Shown here piece by piece: positions 1-10,375 of a DNA stretch of 64,000 nt (positions are counted from its first letter, which is position 1; the number at the start of each line of letters is the position of its first letter). A program made the position numbers and the translations under genes. The stretch lies in NCBI RefSeq assembly GCF_010389155.1, contig NC_057769.1, positions 18,538,735-18,602,734 of the forward strand, in the 5' to 3' direction. The notes beneath the pieces are model-generated. The model saw nothing but the letters and a program-made list of their open reading frames with translations, was not told the origin of the DNA and did no database searches. The stretch comes from Erigeron canadensis (taxonomy: Eukaryota; Streptophyta; Magnoliopsida; Asterales; Asteraceae).

Positions 1-715
1 TTTCTCTCAGCCTCCTTTTGTATCCCGTAGGCAATTGCTTTCCAATGGACACATGTTGTTCTGGATGCTCTTCATTGATGTATAACTTCTCTGTTTCGAC
101 TTCAATAGATTCACCTTTCTTTGATGATTCTCCTCTTTCCGAAGCTGTGATTTGGGCACATTGGCGCTCTGGATGAGGTTCCGTTTTGACGGATCCTACC
201 CCATGAGGGGTTGGGAACTTAACAATCGAATGGACTGGAGATGGAACTATTCCCATCTTTCTCATGGCTGATCTCCCAAGTATGACATTGTAAGGGGATT
301 CTACTCTTACGATCATGAACGTTAATGTTTTCGTTCTTGTTCTTGGGATGCTTCCGACTGTTACGTTTAGTGTAACTTCGCCTAGTGACCTAGTTCTTTC
401 TCTTGAGAAAGCCACTAGTGGGCTGGAGTTTTCTTTTCTCGTCCTTCTCAGAGTTGCTTTTAATTTTAGGAAGCAATGTTCGTACATGATTTCGCAACTG
501 CTTCCCGTATCCAAATGTATCCTTTTCACTGGGTGGTTACCAATGATTGCCCCGATTACTACCGGGGCTTCCGAGGCTTCTTCATCTTCTACCGGGGGGA
601 AGCTGATGGCTACCTTTTTCCAATCTTCTCTTCTTGCCAATGTGGTTGGTGGTTGCCTTCATTCAGTTATTACAGCCGCTATTGGATACTCCAAGGGTTC
701 CAACTTTGGCTCTGG
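1..715 (-). pseudogene. pol: Ty3-type retrotransposon protease region, partial (runs off window)
   Basis: Reading the minus strand downstream of gag gives an aspartic protease (retropepsin), which would cleave the gag-pol polyprotein. The active-site motif LDTGSS is followed about 100 residues later by the flap/helix motif ILGRSAM, the usual spacing for Ty3 elements. The region is in the same frame as gag, but a TAG at 716-718 and a TGA near 662 separate them, so this copy cannot make the polyprotein. Reverse transcriptase and integrase would lie to the left, outside the window. The family assignment is firm from the motifs; the inactive state is read directly from the stops. Confidence 0.8.
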
Positions 716-2264
716 CTATTCTATAATTGGCTCTTTACCTTTGTTCTGTTTGGCCGTAGGCTCTTTGATCCCTTTTAGTAACGTGGACAGTTTCCCGGAT
801 TTCATTGCCTCTTCTACTTTGCTTTTGAAATTTTTACAATCGTTCGTGTCATGACCGTATCTGTTGTGAAACTCACAGAATTTGGTTGTGTCTTTATTTC
901 GTAGGCCTCTTGCCGTGGCCTTTTCTGTAGCTAAATTGTCCCGCGAGTTTTTTAACTGGTTATTTAATGTGCTATGGCTCCCCGATGGATTTCCTTGGTT
1001 GCGGTTGAAGGGAGCCGTCCGGAACCTTTCTTGGCGGGAGTGACGATTTCGCCTATTTCTATCTAAATCTTTTCCATAGTTTGGCCCTGTGACTCCTCCT
1101 GCTGTTTCTTTTCCTACCAAGAAAGTGTATGTCTTGTCCATGAGGATCGTGTATTCTTCTGGCAAATCTGTGGAAAGGAATTCCACCAACGGTTGGGAAC
1201 ACAAACCATGTACAAAACCCGAGATTTTTTGATTTTCACTAAGACCTTTCATAAGTGTTGTCTCATCTGTATAACCGGTTATAAACTGCCGGATGCTTTC
1301 ATTTTCTCTCCGTATGATGTTATGTGCCTCCAGATGCATCTTATTGTATTTTCGTTGTTGGCTGAAATGGGAACAGAACTTGCGTTTCAAATCTTCAAAG
1401 TTAACTATGCTTCCAATTGGTTGAGCATCGAGCCAGGCACGGGCTACATCCTTCAGGGTGAGGGCAAACATCTGGCACGCTACCGGGACATTCCACCTTT
1501 GCATGCGGATCATTCCATTGAAGTGTTTTAGGTGATTATCCGGATCATCTTTTCCATCGTACATTTCGATGCCTTTTGGTAGCCCGCCTTCTGGTAATGG
1601 AAAATCTTCGATCCATTGGACAAAAGGTCCTAGATCCGTCTAAACTATCATGTCTTCTTCACTCGGGACCCAGCCGGAGGTTGGTTGTGCATAGCTTGTA
1701 GTGTTATATTGATAGTGTTGTTGATAATTACTGGGATTTTGTAGATTTGATTGTGAATGCCTCCCATTAGGTTGCGGAGGGTAACACGAGGTGTTCCCGT
1801 TTCGAGTCCCTCGTGTCTATTGTGGTGTAAAATATTGGTGTGAACGTGGAGTATTGTGGTAATGCGTTGGTGGAGGGTGCATATGCATGATAGTTGCGGT
1901 TGTATGTTTGGCCTGTTGTACGCACTTATTTTACTTCCATTGGAGGTAAGTTTTGAGGTTGCTGTTGGTATTCTTCTTTGTTATTGTCTTGCCTTCTTGG
2001 TGCTTCATCAAAATGTACCCTGGGTCCGTGCCTGCTTCCAGAGGCGCCACGGACGGGTGTTTCTACTTCGGCCCTTTCATTCAGCGTATCTGTTTCGTCT
2101 GAATATGTTAGCCTCGTTCGAACACTTTGCATGTCAATGTGCCGGAGGTACTCCCTTAACAGTGGGGTGAGTTCCTCTAGCTGTCTGGCCGTAGGGGGTG
2201 CCTATGAGGACGTACGGGAGGTTTCGAAGCCCGGAGGCGACCTCGGTTCCTCTTCTTCTGCCAT
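716..2264 (-). pseudogene. gag: Ty3-type retrotransposon gag, disrupted
   Basis: This is a capsid/nucleocapsid precursor. The stretch 716-1564 carries the retrotransposon gag domain, with the pattern ARAWLDAQP ... FCSHFSQQRKYNK ... SIRQFITGYTDE. It ends in a CEFHNRYGHDTNDC zinc-knuckle-like motif followed by a Lys-rich tail, which is typical of the Tat group of plant Ty3 elements (family knowledge). The likely start is the ATG at 2262-2264, opening with MAEEEEPRSPPGFET. The frame is broken by a TAG at 2202-2204, a frameshift between about 1926 and 1650, and a TAG at 1640-1642. PBS and LTR follow immediately on the high-coordinate side, which confirms the orientation. Confidence 0.8.
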
Positions 2265-2300
2265 TTTCGTTACAAGATTTTAGAAGGATTTGATTGTGGA

Positions 2301-2308
2301 TGGCGCCA
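2301..2308 (-). other. Primer binding site of the Ty3 element
   Basis: On the minus strand TGGCGCCA starts two bases after the LTR end. TGGCGCC is the start of PBSs complementary to tRNA-Asp-type 3' ends used by several plant Ty3 elements (family knowledge). Beyond the first seven or eight bases the match to a specific tRNA is not clear. Confidence 0.6.
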
Positions 2309-2310
2309 CT

Positions 2311-2959
2311 TGTTTAAGGGTAAAGTTACACTTAAATTAGTTAGGGTAATCTTATATCGAGAAAATATGAATAAAGGATTAAGGCTTGTTGGCGGTTCCC
2401 AACTGGTGTGAAGTATCAAAGTTGCTTCACGCCACCAAGCATAATATTAGGGTTTGTATGTGTGTTTTTCATTAGAGACTACAAACTGGTTGTTTGAGGG
2501 TATTTATAGAGTAGGCAAGAAAGATTCATAAGCTGGTCCTAAACGGTAACGTTAACGGCTGGCTAAACGTTATTCGGCGTGGACTCTAGCTTAACAACTT
2601 CTGACCAGGTACGGTTGTCTAGTTATGTGGTTTTGGACCACATGTACAGCCATACGTCATATGTTGTACGCTCCTAGCATAATACTTGCCGTAGCCTTCT
2701 GTAGGCATTGCCAGGTATGTTTGAGGCTTATGACTTAACATGGCTTCAAGCGATAGGCATTAGGTGGCGGGAGCCTTTCTCAACCTTTACTCATGATTAT
2801 TGGACAAGTATAACGAGCATTAGGCGGTGGGAGCCTTTCTCAGCCTTTACTCATGATCATTGGACAAGTATAACGAGCATTAGGCGGTGGGAGCCTTTCT
2901 CAGCCTTTACACATGATCATTAATCAAGTATAATGAGTATTAGAGATGATACATCATCA
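2311..2959 (-). mobile_element. 5' LTR of the Ty3 element
   Basis: On the plus strand the segment begins TGTTTAAGGG next to the PBS and ends ...CATCA, so in element orientation it runs TGATGATG...TTAAACA. The inner boundary is well supported by the PBS; the outer boundary is tentative because the other LTR and the target duplication are off-window. Immediately beyond it, sequence homologous to a DUF724 coding exon begins (about 2974), so the element interrupted a host gene. The outer (U3) part contains a triplicated 60-bp repeat. Confidence 0.6.
2757..2937 (+). repeat. Three tandem copies of a ~60-bp unit inside the LTR
   Basis: Each unit reads GCATTAGGCGGTGGGAGCC, then TTTCTCAGCCTTTACTCATG, then ATCATTGGACAAGTATAAC. 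The first copy differs by a few bases, the third is truncated and diverged. The position in U3 of the LTR suggests an enhancer-type repeat, as seen in other plant LTRs (inference). Confidence 0.85.
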
Positions 2960-3794
2960 CTTTTTTTTTCTTGAACCTCGAGAAGAATTTGTAAAGTGTA
3001 ACAAGGAGATGAACCAACTTGAAGTGAGGATTAGGAAATTGCAAACGAAGATGGAGCAGAATGTGATGATGAGGAACATTAAGAATGAGAAAGTTATGTG
3101 GTTGAAATCGAAGTGTTTTATGCAACTAATGTTTGGTTACAGTGATAACAAGAAACAGGTGACCTTCATGCCTTCCATCATATCAATAGAATAATCTGTT
3201 CACATTTCAGATGACTTCCAACGGGTTCTCTTTTTAGGCTGTATTCTTTATTTCACTCATATTATCACTTACATGAATCAACCCTATATATACGAATGGG
3301 TCAATATTGCCACCTCTAATTTATGTAAAACCATACAAGAAAGCATAGCTTTTATTTAAATATCCTTTTCATCTACTTTCTCTTTTTAGGGTGTAATCTT
3401 TATTTCACTCATTATCTGTTAGAGATGTAACATGCATGAAAAGCTATATGAATAGTGGGTCAAAATCGAAAGTCTAATTTATGAATAACCATACAGGAAA
3501 GCATGGCAGAAGATGATGAATCTGAAAAGTTGAACTCTGAAGTACATGAGCAAAGTGGACAGGTATTCATTTTTGTTTTAAATAACCTTTTCATCTGCTT
3601 TCTCTACTTTTAGATAAGAGACTATATAATGCAGTTTGTGTTATATTGATTGGCATTGCATATATTGATGAGTATGTTTATTTATTTGTTTAAAAATTAG
3701 GGTATTTAAAACAAAAATCTCTCATTTGTTTCATAAATTTATTGTGTATTGATCACTTTTTGGTCTAAGTGTATACAAATCTGCTCCCTTCACC

Positions 3795-3990
3795 AATGGG
3801 GTTGGTAGCCCATTGGTAAGGTCTCCATATAATGGGATCAGTCACCTAGGTTCGATACTCATTCCTCACATGTGTGGGGGTGGGGTTGAGGGGGTATTTG
3901 GGTTATATTCGGAAGTTTGGTATCCTAAGCATTCAGACAGTTTATGAGTACGACAAAGGAAAAAGAAGAATCAACCATCTTCCATAGTTT
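3795..3990 (+). mobile_element. tRNA-derived SINE
   Basis: A pol III A-box-like stretch (TGGTAGCCCATTGGTAAG, 3803-3820) is followed 29 bases later by a B-box (GGTTCGATACTC, 3849-3860), then a GT-rich body. The boundaries are approximate and no target duplication was defined. The homologous segment of the right DUF724 copy begins only after this element. Confidence 0.6.
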
Positions 3991-4019
3991 GAATGTCTCA
4001 TAAACACAATGTTTGTTTG

Positions 4020-5345
4020 CAATAAATGTAATAACTGAATCAACACATTGTTTTGGATTTGTTTTGGAGATTCTTATTTCTGCTGTATATGAAGATTGGT
4101 TTATTATCCATATTTACAGTCTAGTCACCAAAATGTTGTAAAGAAAGCGGAACAAAGTTTATAATTTATAGGTTGTCATTGCCACCGAGCTCCAGAGCCG
4201 AATCTTGATAACTTATTGGACATTTTTTCTCATAAGAAGATTGAAATAACGCAACTGGTGTTATGTTAGGATCCCACATCGGCCAAGTATGAGATTGGTT
4301 AGTGGTTTATAAGCCTGGGTGTCCCCTCCTCCTTTGAGCTAGCTTTTGGGAGTGAGTTGTACACTTAGCTTATAGCATAATGCGAGCCTATTATGGGATG
4401 GGTTCGTATCATGTTACCGGATCCTCAAAGAATAAAGTAGTTTGGATATTCATATAGTTTTAAATTCATTCAGCTTCATGCTTGATCTATTTGCTGTTTC
4501 ATATAGGAATCTAGTGAGGCAGAGGATGCCAACCCCGAGCAGAAAAGGAAGAGGGGACGCTCACCAACATTACAGGCTAAAGGACCAAATGGTTTACAAA
4601 AAGGTACAAGATTAAATGACAGATTAAAACTTGACGTATGGGGTTGATATAACTTATCGTTCGTTTATTTATAAATATAATTACAAAACTATACTTAGAT
4701 GTATAACCAACTTTTTTAATAAAATAAAATAGGATGCTGTATAAACTTAACTATGGTATGGGTGACTTCTGACCTATTTCCTTTTTCAACTAGTTTATTT
4801 CATTTTATCCATTTTATGCATCAGCAATCAAATGTAGCTCGAATTGTTTTATTTTCATATAAATTTGTTTAAACTGTCCCTTCTAATTGAATCATATGTT
4901 TTTCTACATATAAAATTTGTAAGGAGTGATGATAACCGTCCTTGTAATTTTAGATTCCCCCTTTGCTGAAGGCATTGTACTTTTTCATCTGTGGGCTGGG
5001 ACTGGTGGATTGGATGATGGGTCAAAACGTGTTGTGGTTGTAATGTGTCAAAGTTAATCAAGGCTGAGGTCGAGTTTGCTTAATAATACTTTCTAAAACT
5101 GTAGTTTGTAAACAGTGAGGACCATCCATGAAAAAGAGGACTACATCTTATTAAAAATATGGTCTTGGTGATTATTTTGTGATTTGAGTTTGTTTAGATG
5201 AAAATGACTACCTATAAAATATATGGTCTTGTATTCCTCTTTATTTTGCGAACCCAAGTTGATACATAATCTAAATCGACCCACGAATAAGTAAACGGGC
5301 CATAAATTTCATATCTGTGACCAATGTGCTTAGAGACTTGTAGAG
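4020..5345 (+). repeat. Segmental duplication, left copy (pairs with 55085-57060)
   Basis: Long collinear similarity to 55085-57060 includes introns as well as the KRKRGRSP exon. For example, AAAGCGGAACAAAGTTTATA at about 4145 recurs at about 55195, and GCTGAAGGCATT at about 4963 recurs at about 56320. The right copy is longer because it gained the MITE at 55771-56236 and about 340 bp near 56447-56790. The left copy gained the TRIM-like LTR. Confidence 0.85.
4264..4411 (+). mobile_element. 148-bp TRIM-like solo LTR
   Basis: The element starts TGTTAGGATCCCACATCGG and ends GGGTTCGTATCA, flanked by perfect 5-bp direct repeats TGTTA (4259-4263 and 4412-4416). TG...CA ends plus a 5-bp duplication indicate integrase-mediated insertion. 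The CCCACATCGG motif recurs in terminal-repeat retrotransposons in miniature (family knowledge). The paralogous locus near 55265 lacks it. There is no coding capacity. Confidence 0.7.
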
Positions 5346-5409
5346 TTGTGGTCTTTGGAATGCTAGAGATAATTCTGTGCAGGTGGGGATAGTTTAGGAT
5401 TGGGTTGAT

Positions 5410-5864
5410 CCATGCTATAAGTTAGATATATGGAAAGAGGTTTATGCTTTTAAGGTGGAGTTTGTGACTGGACCTTCTTCATGGCCCTAGTACTTGTCCA
5501 ACTAAGCTTCTCCCTCCTATTCATAAGACTCAAGTTGGCAGGCCTAAGAAGCAAAGAAAGAAGAGTGCCATGAAACTTGAAGAAGGAAAGACAGTTATAA
5601 ATGTTAAGCTTACAAAAGCTGGGAAGACTGTTACTTGTACAAATTGTAAGAACAAAGGACACAATGAAAGGCAGTGCAAGGGTCAAAAACAAAGTCGGAC
5701 TCAAGGTCAAGCTAGTCAATCCAGGAAAGGTATGAAGAGAAAGAATAAAATTGGTGATGCAAGCCAATCTGGTGCAGGTGGTAAGAGGAAAAGCTAGTGG
5801 TGCAAATCAAGGTGGTCTAAGTCAAACTCAATGTCAAGATGGTGCAAGTCAATCTGCAAGTTAA
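5410..5864 (+). pseudogene. MuDR-like (MULE) transposase, 3' end only
   Basis: The C-terminus of a Mutator-like transposase is recognisable. One frame has WVDPCYKLDIWKEVY ... FVTGPSSWP and then a stop. A shifted frame continues LLPPIHKTQVGRPKKQRKKS and a CCHC zinc knuckle, CTNCKNKGHNERQC, followed by a Gln/Ser/Lys-rich tail ending near 5864 after another frameshift. This layout is standard for MULE transposases, where the knuckle contributes nucleic-acid binding. The FAR1-type and catalytic DDE parts are missing on the left. It converges on the GRF gene at 6320-6683. Confidence 0.75.
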
Positions 5865-6319
5865 CCATTGGGGAACAACTAATACCAATTTGCTTTTGTT
5901 TCAATTACAATGGTTATAATGTTATATGTTTCAGACATTATGTTATCTTATGCTATTATGTTTAAGACATTGTAATTAGTCTTTTCAATGGTTGTATTTT
6001 GCCACTATCTGTAACACAATTTCCATGGTTGTATTTTGGCACTTTGGTATGCAATTTCAATTGTTGTGTTAGGTTTATTGCACTTTGTTTGCTGCACTTT
6101 GTTTACCAAACTTTGTTCATGCTTCCTGTAAATATTTGACATAAACCACACTTTGTTTACCAAACTTAAATTCCATTCATCTTAAATATTATATTGAACA
6201 AGGATTACATTCATCTTAATTTCCACACTTTGTTCATAGTTCTGTGATTATAAGAAGAGGGATTACAAAAACAGTGAACCAAAATCAAAACCAGCTAGCT
6301 AAACCAACCAAACTAACAG

Positions 6320-6683
6320 CTATACACAAAAACATATGAAAAATAACCGGCTAAGAACTAAACACTTCTTCAATTTCTTTTCTTGACGATTTTTTTCCTT
6401 CAAATTTTCCTCCATAGTGTTCTTAGCTCTTAGCAATTTAGGTATAATGTTCATGGATCTTGTATACATTGATGGATCAACCCATCCAATAAAGCTACAA
6501 TTATTTGATCCCTTTTAAAATAAACGATTAATTTCCAAGAAAATAAGAAAATCAAAATGCTAAAAATTAGGGGTTTTGATTATTTACAATTCGCAAACAA
6601 CAATAAAATCAACGACCTGGGTTCCTTGTAGTCCGTGATGTTCGAACGATTGAAGCCCTCCTACACACAAAGTGAACAACCAT
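6320..6683 (-). pseudogene. Small GRF-type zinc-finger protein gene, two exons, one premature stop
   Basis: Exon 1 (6683-6588) starts at the ATG 6681-6683 and encodes a GRF zinc-finger first half: C-x8-TSRTTRNPGR, then an in-frame TGA at 6609-6611, then FYCC. An intron with GT donor and AG acceptor leads to exon 2 (6511-6320), which supplies NNCSFIGWVDP. It continues with a coiled-coil and a Cys/Phe-rich hydrophobic tail. Small plant GRF proteins of about 100-130 residues with this layout are common, with unknown role; GRF fingers in other proteins bind single-stranded nucleic acid. The TGA sits where family members have Arg or Lys. The gene faces the MULE transposase remnant tail to tail. 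Confidence 0.6.
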
Positions 6684-7930
6684 ATGTAGTTATGATTTGA
6701 TGAATGAGAGAAAAAGAAGATATAATTGAAAGGGGGGGAAAGAAACTAAATAAGAGTTAATCGTGTGAAAAATGAGAAAATTTCATTTTTTAGGGATATA
6801 TAACGAAAAGGAAAATGATGAGTTTCAAAAATATTATCAACCGGAAATATTATCAAATTAAGAATTTATATTACAATTTGAACTTATCAAATTAAGAATT
6901 TTGTTTTTATTATATTTTCATCATTTAATAAATAAAAAAAAATTCAACATATTATTTCTAATTTTTTCTTCCATAAAATATATATTAATATACTAACAGA
7001 CATTTGTTCTGAAAACTTATTGACCAATCACAACTTTTAATTTCTTAAAGTTGACTATATGGACCCATAACACGAATAAGTTTGTTTTCAATCACAATTT
7101 CTATTATAAGTAGATAACTATTAGGATTGTTATCATACTTTTTAATAACAATTAGACTCTTGATTTGAGTGACAATTGTATTTAAACATTAATAAATAAA
7201 ACTAATATATAAAAAGGGAGAAAATTTTGTACATCATTGATTCAGAGATAGAATGAATCTTGAATAAAGTTCATATTAATTTGGATTTAATATTCATGTT
7301 TTTTTAATTTTTTTTAAGTTCATATTTATTTGGATTAAGTATTACTAAATCATTAATTAAAAAAACAATAAATAATATAATGCAATTTGGCAATTTTAGA
7401 GAAAATCTAATAATCGATATATATTATAAGATAGATATCATATTTTATTTATATATTATTTATGGTATATTATAAAAATAATTAAGAAGGGTATATTTTG
7501 ACGAATCATATAAAGTAAAAGTATTAATATCGTCATTCTATAAAGATGAAATAATTAAATTTAATCTAATGGTCCTAAATCAAAGTTGGAACTCATCTAA
7601 AGGTTCTTATTCGTTTAGGAATGAATTTAGAACCTTGTTATATATATATTGGTAGATTGGTAAATACTAATCAAATACACATATCTTAATTATCTAAAAT
7701 GGAAGGACTAATGTTGTATTTACTTATATTAAAATCTATTTTATATGGTTATATTTTGTATAATTATAAAATGTAGAAATTATTTTTCATAAATAATGAT
7801 CATATTTGACTTTATTAAATTAGAATTATATTTTTTAAAAATTAAGAAAGGTAACATAAACAAATAATTATGACAAGGTTAATAAAAAAAGTAACAACAT
7901 CATATGGGCGATGATCCATTTTAATAAAAT
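6684..7930. other. AT-rich non-coding stretch
   Basis: I see no gene. The segment 7430-7650 is a diverged copy of the repeat at 7931-8590, sharing AAGGGTATATTTTGAC-like and AGAACCTTGTTATATATA blocks. Confidence 0.6.
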
Positions 7931-8590
7931 AAAACCACAATTCTACGTATTGATATCATATAATAAGTTACAATATAATCATAATCAATCAATAAAAGAT
8001 ATATCTCAAAACTACAATACGTAAATAATAATATCACGATTTGTAAAAGAAGTAATGAGAATCAAATAATTTGTACATATTATTATTTATGATATATTTC
8101 AATAATTAATAAGGGTATATTTTAACAAATAATGTAAAGCGTAAATATTAATATTGTCATTTAACAAAGTTGAAATAATTAAGTTTGATCTAATGGTTAT
8201 AAATCAAAGATAGAATTCATCCAAGGGTTCTTATTTGTTTAAGAATGAATTTAAAATAAAACCACAATTCTACGTATTGATATCATATAATAAGTTACAA
8301 TATAATCATAATCAATCAATAAATAAAAGATTATCTCAAAACTACAATACATAAATAATAATATCACGATTTGTAAAAGAAGGAATGAGAAACAAATAAT
8401 TTGTACATATTATTATTTATGGTATATTTCAATAATTAATAAGGGTATATTTTAACAAATAATCTAAAGTATAAGTATTAATGTTGTCATTTAATAAAGT
8501 TGAAATAATTAAATTTGATCAAATGGTTATAAATCAAAGATGAAATTCATTCAAGGGTTCTTATTTGTTTAAGAATGAATTTAGAACCTT
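7931..8590 (+). repeat. Tandem duplication of a 327-bp AT-rich unit
   Basis: The unit starts AAAACCACAATTCTACGTAT at 7931 and again at 8258 and runs to GAATGAATTTA. The two copies differ by scattered substitutions. A third, older copy of the second half lies at 7430-7650. Copy 1 is truncated before AGAACCTTGTTATATA, which closes the other two. Confidence 0.85.
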
Positions 8591-8610
8591 GTTATATATA
8601 TATATATATA

Positions 8611-9060
8611 TAAATACTAAAACAATAGAAATCTTAGCTTTTTAAAACCCTCTTTAATTTAAAACTATTTTAAAATTTGCCACATAAGATTTTATCTTAT
8701 GTGTCATCTCTATAGTTTTCCACAATATTTATTTATTTATGTAATAAAAAATATTAAATATATATTGGTATGTAAAAAATAAAATTATGAAATTAATAAA
8801 ATTGATTTTGTTTCTTAAAAACCAACATTAGTTTCATATATAGATTACATAATTGTGTCGACACATCACACCATTGTCATATTTTTTTTTAAAAGTTGGT
8901 TTTTGATTTCATCTTCAAATTCTTTTTGACTTTTAATATGAAAAGTAATTGGGTTATACATCATTATATTTCTCAAAAAATATATATATGCTTTAATGTA
9001 TTATTATATATTAGTTCATGTTCATTTTTATTCGCACATCGTGCGGGGTAAAAAACCTAG
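8611..9060 (+). mobile_element. Short non-autonomous Helitron
   Basis: The 3' end has the Helitron signature: a hairpin CGCAC-ATC-GTGCG at 9032-9044, about a dozen bases, then CTAG at 9057-9060 followed by T. The left and right flanks are both TA-repeat, as expected for insertion between A and T without target duplication. The 5' end (TAAATACTAAAACAATAG) is inferred from the point where the TA tract stops. There is no coding capacity. Confidence 0.6.
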
Positions 9061-9129
9061 TATATATATATATATATAGAAGAAAGTTCATTTTAGTACA
9101 ACCAAAAAAAAGTACCAAGTGACAGTTTT

Positions 9130-10102
9130 TGTAAGTCCCAAACTATTGATAGATGGGTGTTGAAGACACCTCTATGTCAATGGCGAGTGAACTTTGCAAC
9201 ACAATCAATTAATCTGGACTTGACCAGTTTAGATTGATTGTGTACCAGGTTAACTGGAGGTAAACTTATTAAGGTGACAGTATGAATAAGTAAATACAAT
9301 GCAATAATATTAATGACAGGAATATAAATTGGTGAGACAATATGTATTTTTCAAGTGTATTTTATTTATTAATTGTTTAAATAAAATACAAGGTTGTTGC
9401 GGAACCAAGATAATACAAGAATGTAAATATCCTAACAACCTATGAAATACAATTGATCTAAACTTAGAAATTCTCCTAAGCAATCGAAACACTTAGAGTT
9501 GTGAAATGTTCCTTTTTGCGATTGAGAGAATATTGCACAAGTTCACCAATATTGCAGAATGTATGTATTTGCAAAGTTGTGAAAATGCTTGTGCAAGGAC
9601 CTCTATTTATAGTCGAAGTATGAGCATTGGGATCTCAACTTCGACGTATAAGTATGGTTGACAGCACACAAAAGTATTGTTAAATAATCCTTTGTGTGTG
9701 CTAAATAAAGTAAGACAAAAGGTTACTTTATTCAACCACTTTACATCTTTTCACTTTTATTCACAGACAAGATTATTGTCCGGTTAAAAGGATGTAGTGT
9801 AAAAGGTCCTCCTCGTGATCAGTGTAAAGCTTTGAAAAGGCATTTACATTGAAGGATCTCCAGTTGATTGATCTGGTGAAATGTCAACTGGGCTTCGCTG
9901 CCATTGACATTTCCTTTCTTCCACTTGTTGTCTTCGACTTCAACTGGAAGGTCATCAGATTTAAGTCTTTAGATCTCAACAGGAGGAAGTCATCAGTTGC
10001 TTAAACTGTACAATGCAACTAGACTTCTAATATTTCGGACAATTCTTCATGCTCTCCAGATGCCGCTGGAGAGCTCCAGTTTATAGCTTAAACTGCCTAA
10101 CA
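9130..10102 (-). mobile_element. 3' LTR of the Sirevirus-like copia element (LTR A, 973 bp)
   Basis: Plus-strand ends are TGTAAGTCCC...GCCTAACA, that is TGTTAGGC...CTTACA in element orientation. It is the same length as LTR B (23112-24084) and differs at about seven positions that I could see. On the internal side it abuts the polypurine tract at 10103-10114. Confidence 0.93.
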
Positions 10103-10114
10103 AATTCCCCCTAA
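10103..10114 (-). other. Polypurine tract of the copia element
   Basis: On the minus strand TTAGGGGGAATT directly precedes the LTR start TGTTAGGC; this is the primer for plus-strand synthesis. The second copy (from 24085) has one G fewer. Confidence 0.85.
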
Positions 10115-10375
10115 TTGTCCTGAAATATTGCCAAGTATTTTCAAACTTGTTTCTATACAAGTATAAGTTTGAAATACTTGAGTTTGATAAAACCTATTAA
10201 GTTTCCAAGACATTTTTATAGATCATCAAATGCCTTGGGTTTCGTTTTAATGGTTTGTAGATCTTATCAGATATCTAACTTGTGAATTACAATCTGGCAA
10301 CTTGTATATACACAACTTTACAATGAAGTTACAAGAAAGTAAATAAAGTTACAAGGAGATAGATAGAAGGAAAAC

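Larger units (their letters stand above)
2970..4610 (+). pseudogene. DUF724-type gene remnant (left copy)
   Basis: Three coding pieces are visible. 2974-3140 encodes a coiled-coil segment (EMNQLEVRIRKLQ, then NEKVM) nearly identical to the C-terminal part of the DUF724 domain at 58110-58250. 3500-3558 encodes an acidic piece (AEDDESEKLNSEVHEQSG) followed by a GT donor. 4508-4602 encodes a basic piece (QKRKRGRSPTLQAKGP) matching 55384-55481. DUF724 proteins are plant nuclear proteins, often with N-terminal Agenet/Tudor domains, of poorly defined role. The order is odd: a domain that is C-terminal in the right copy lies upstream of central exons, so this is a mosaic or the boundary between tandem genes. 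The Ty3 LTR cuts it on the left. A local tandem duplication covers about 3230-3350 and 3360-3500. Confidence 0.65.

Noticed and set aside
315..854. Plus-strand open frame over the Ty3 gag/protease region
   Set aside because: It is the antisense shadow of the protease frame with DTGSS and ILGRSAM motifs on the minus strand.
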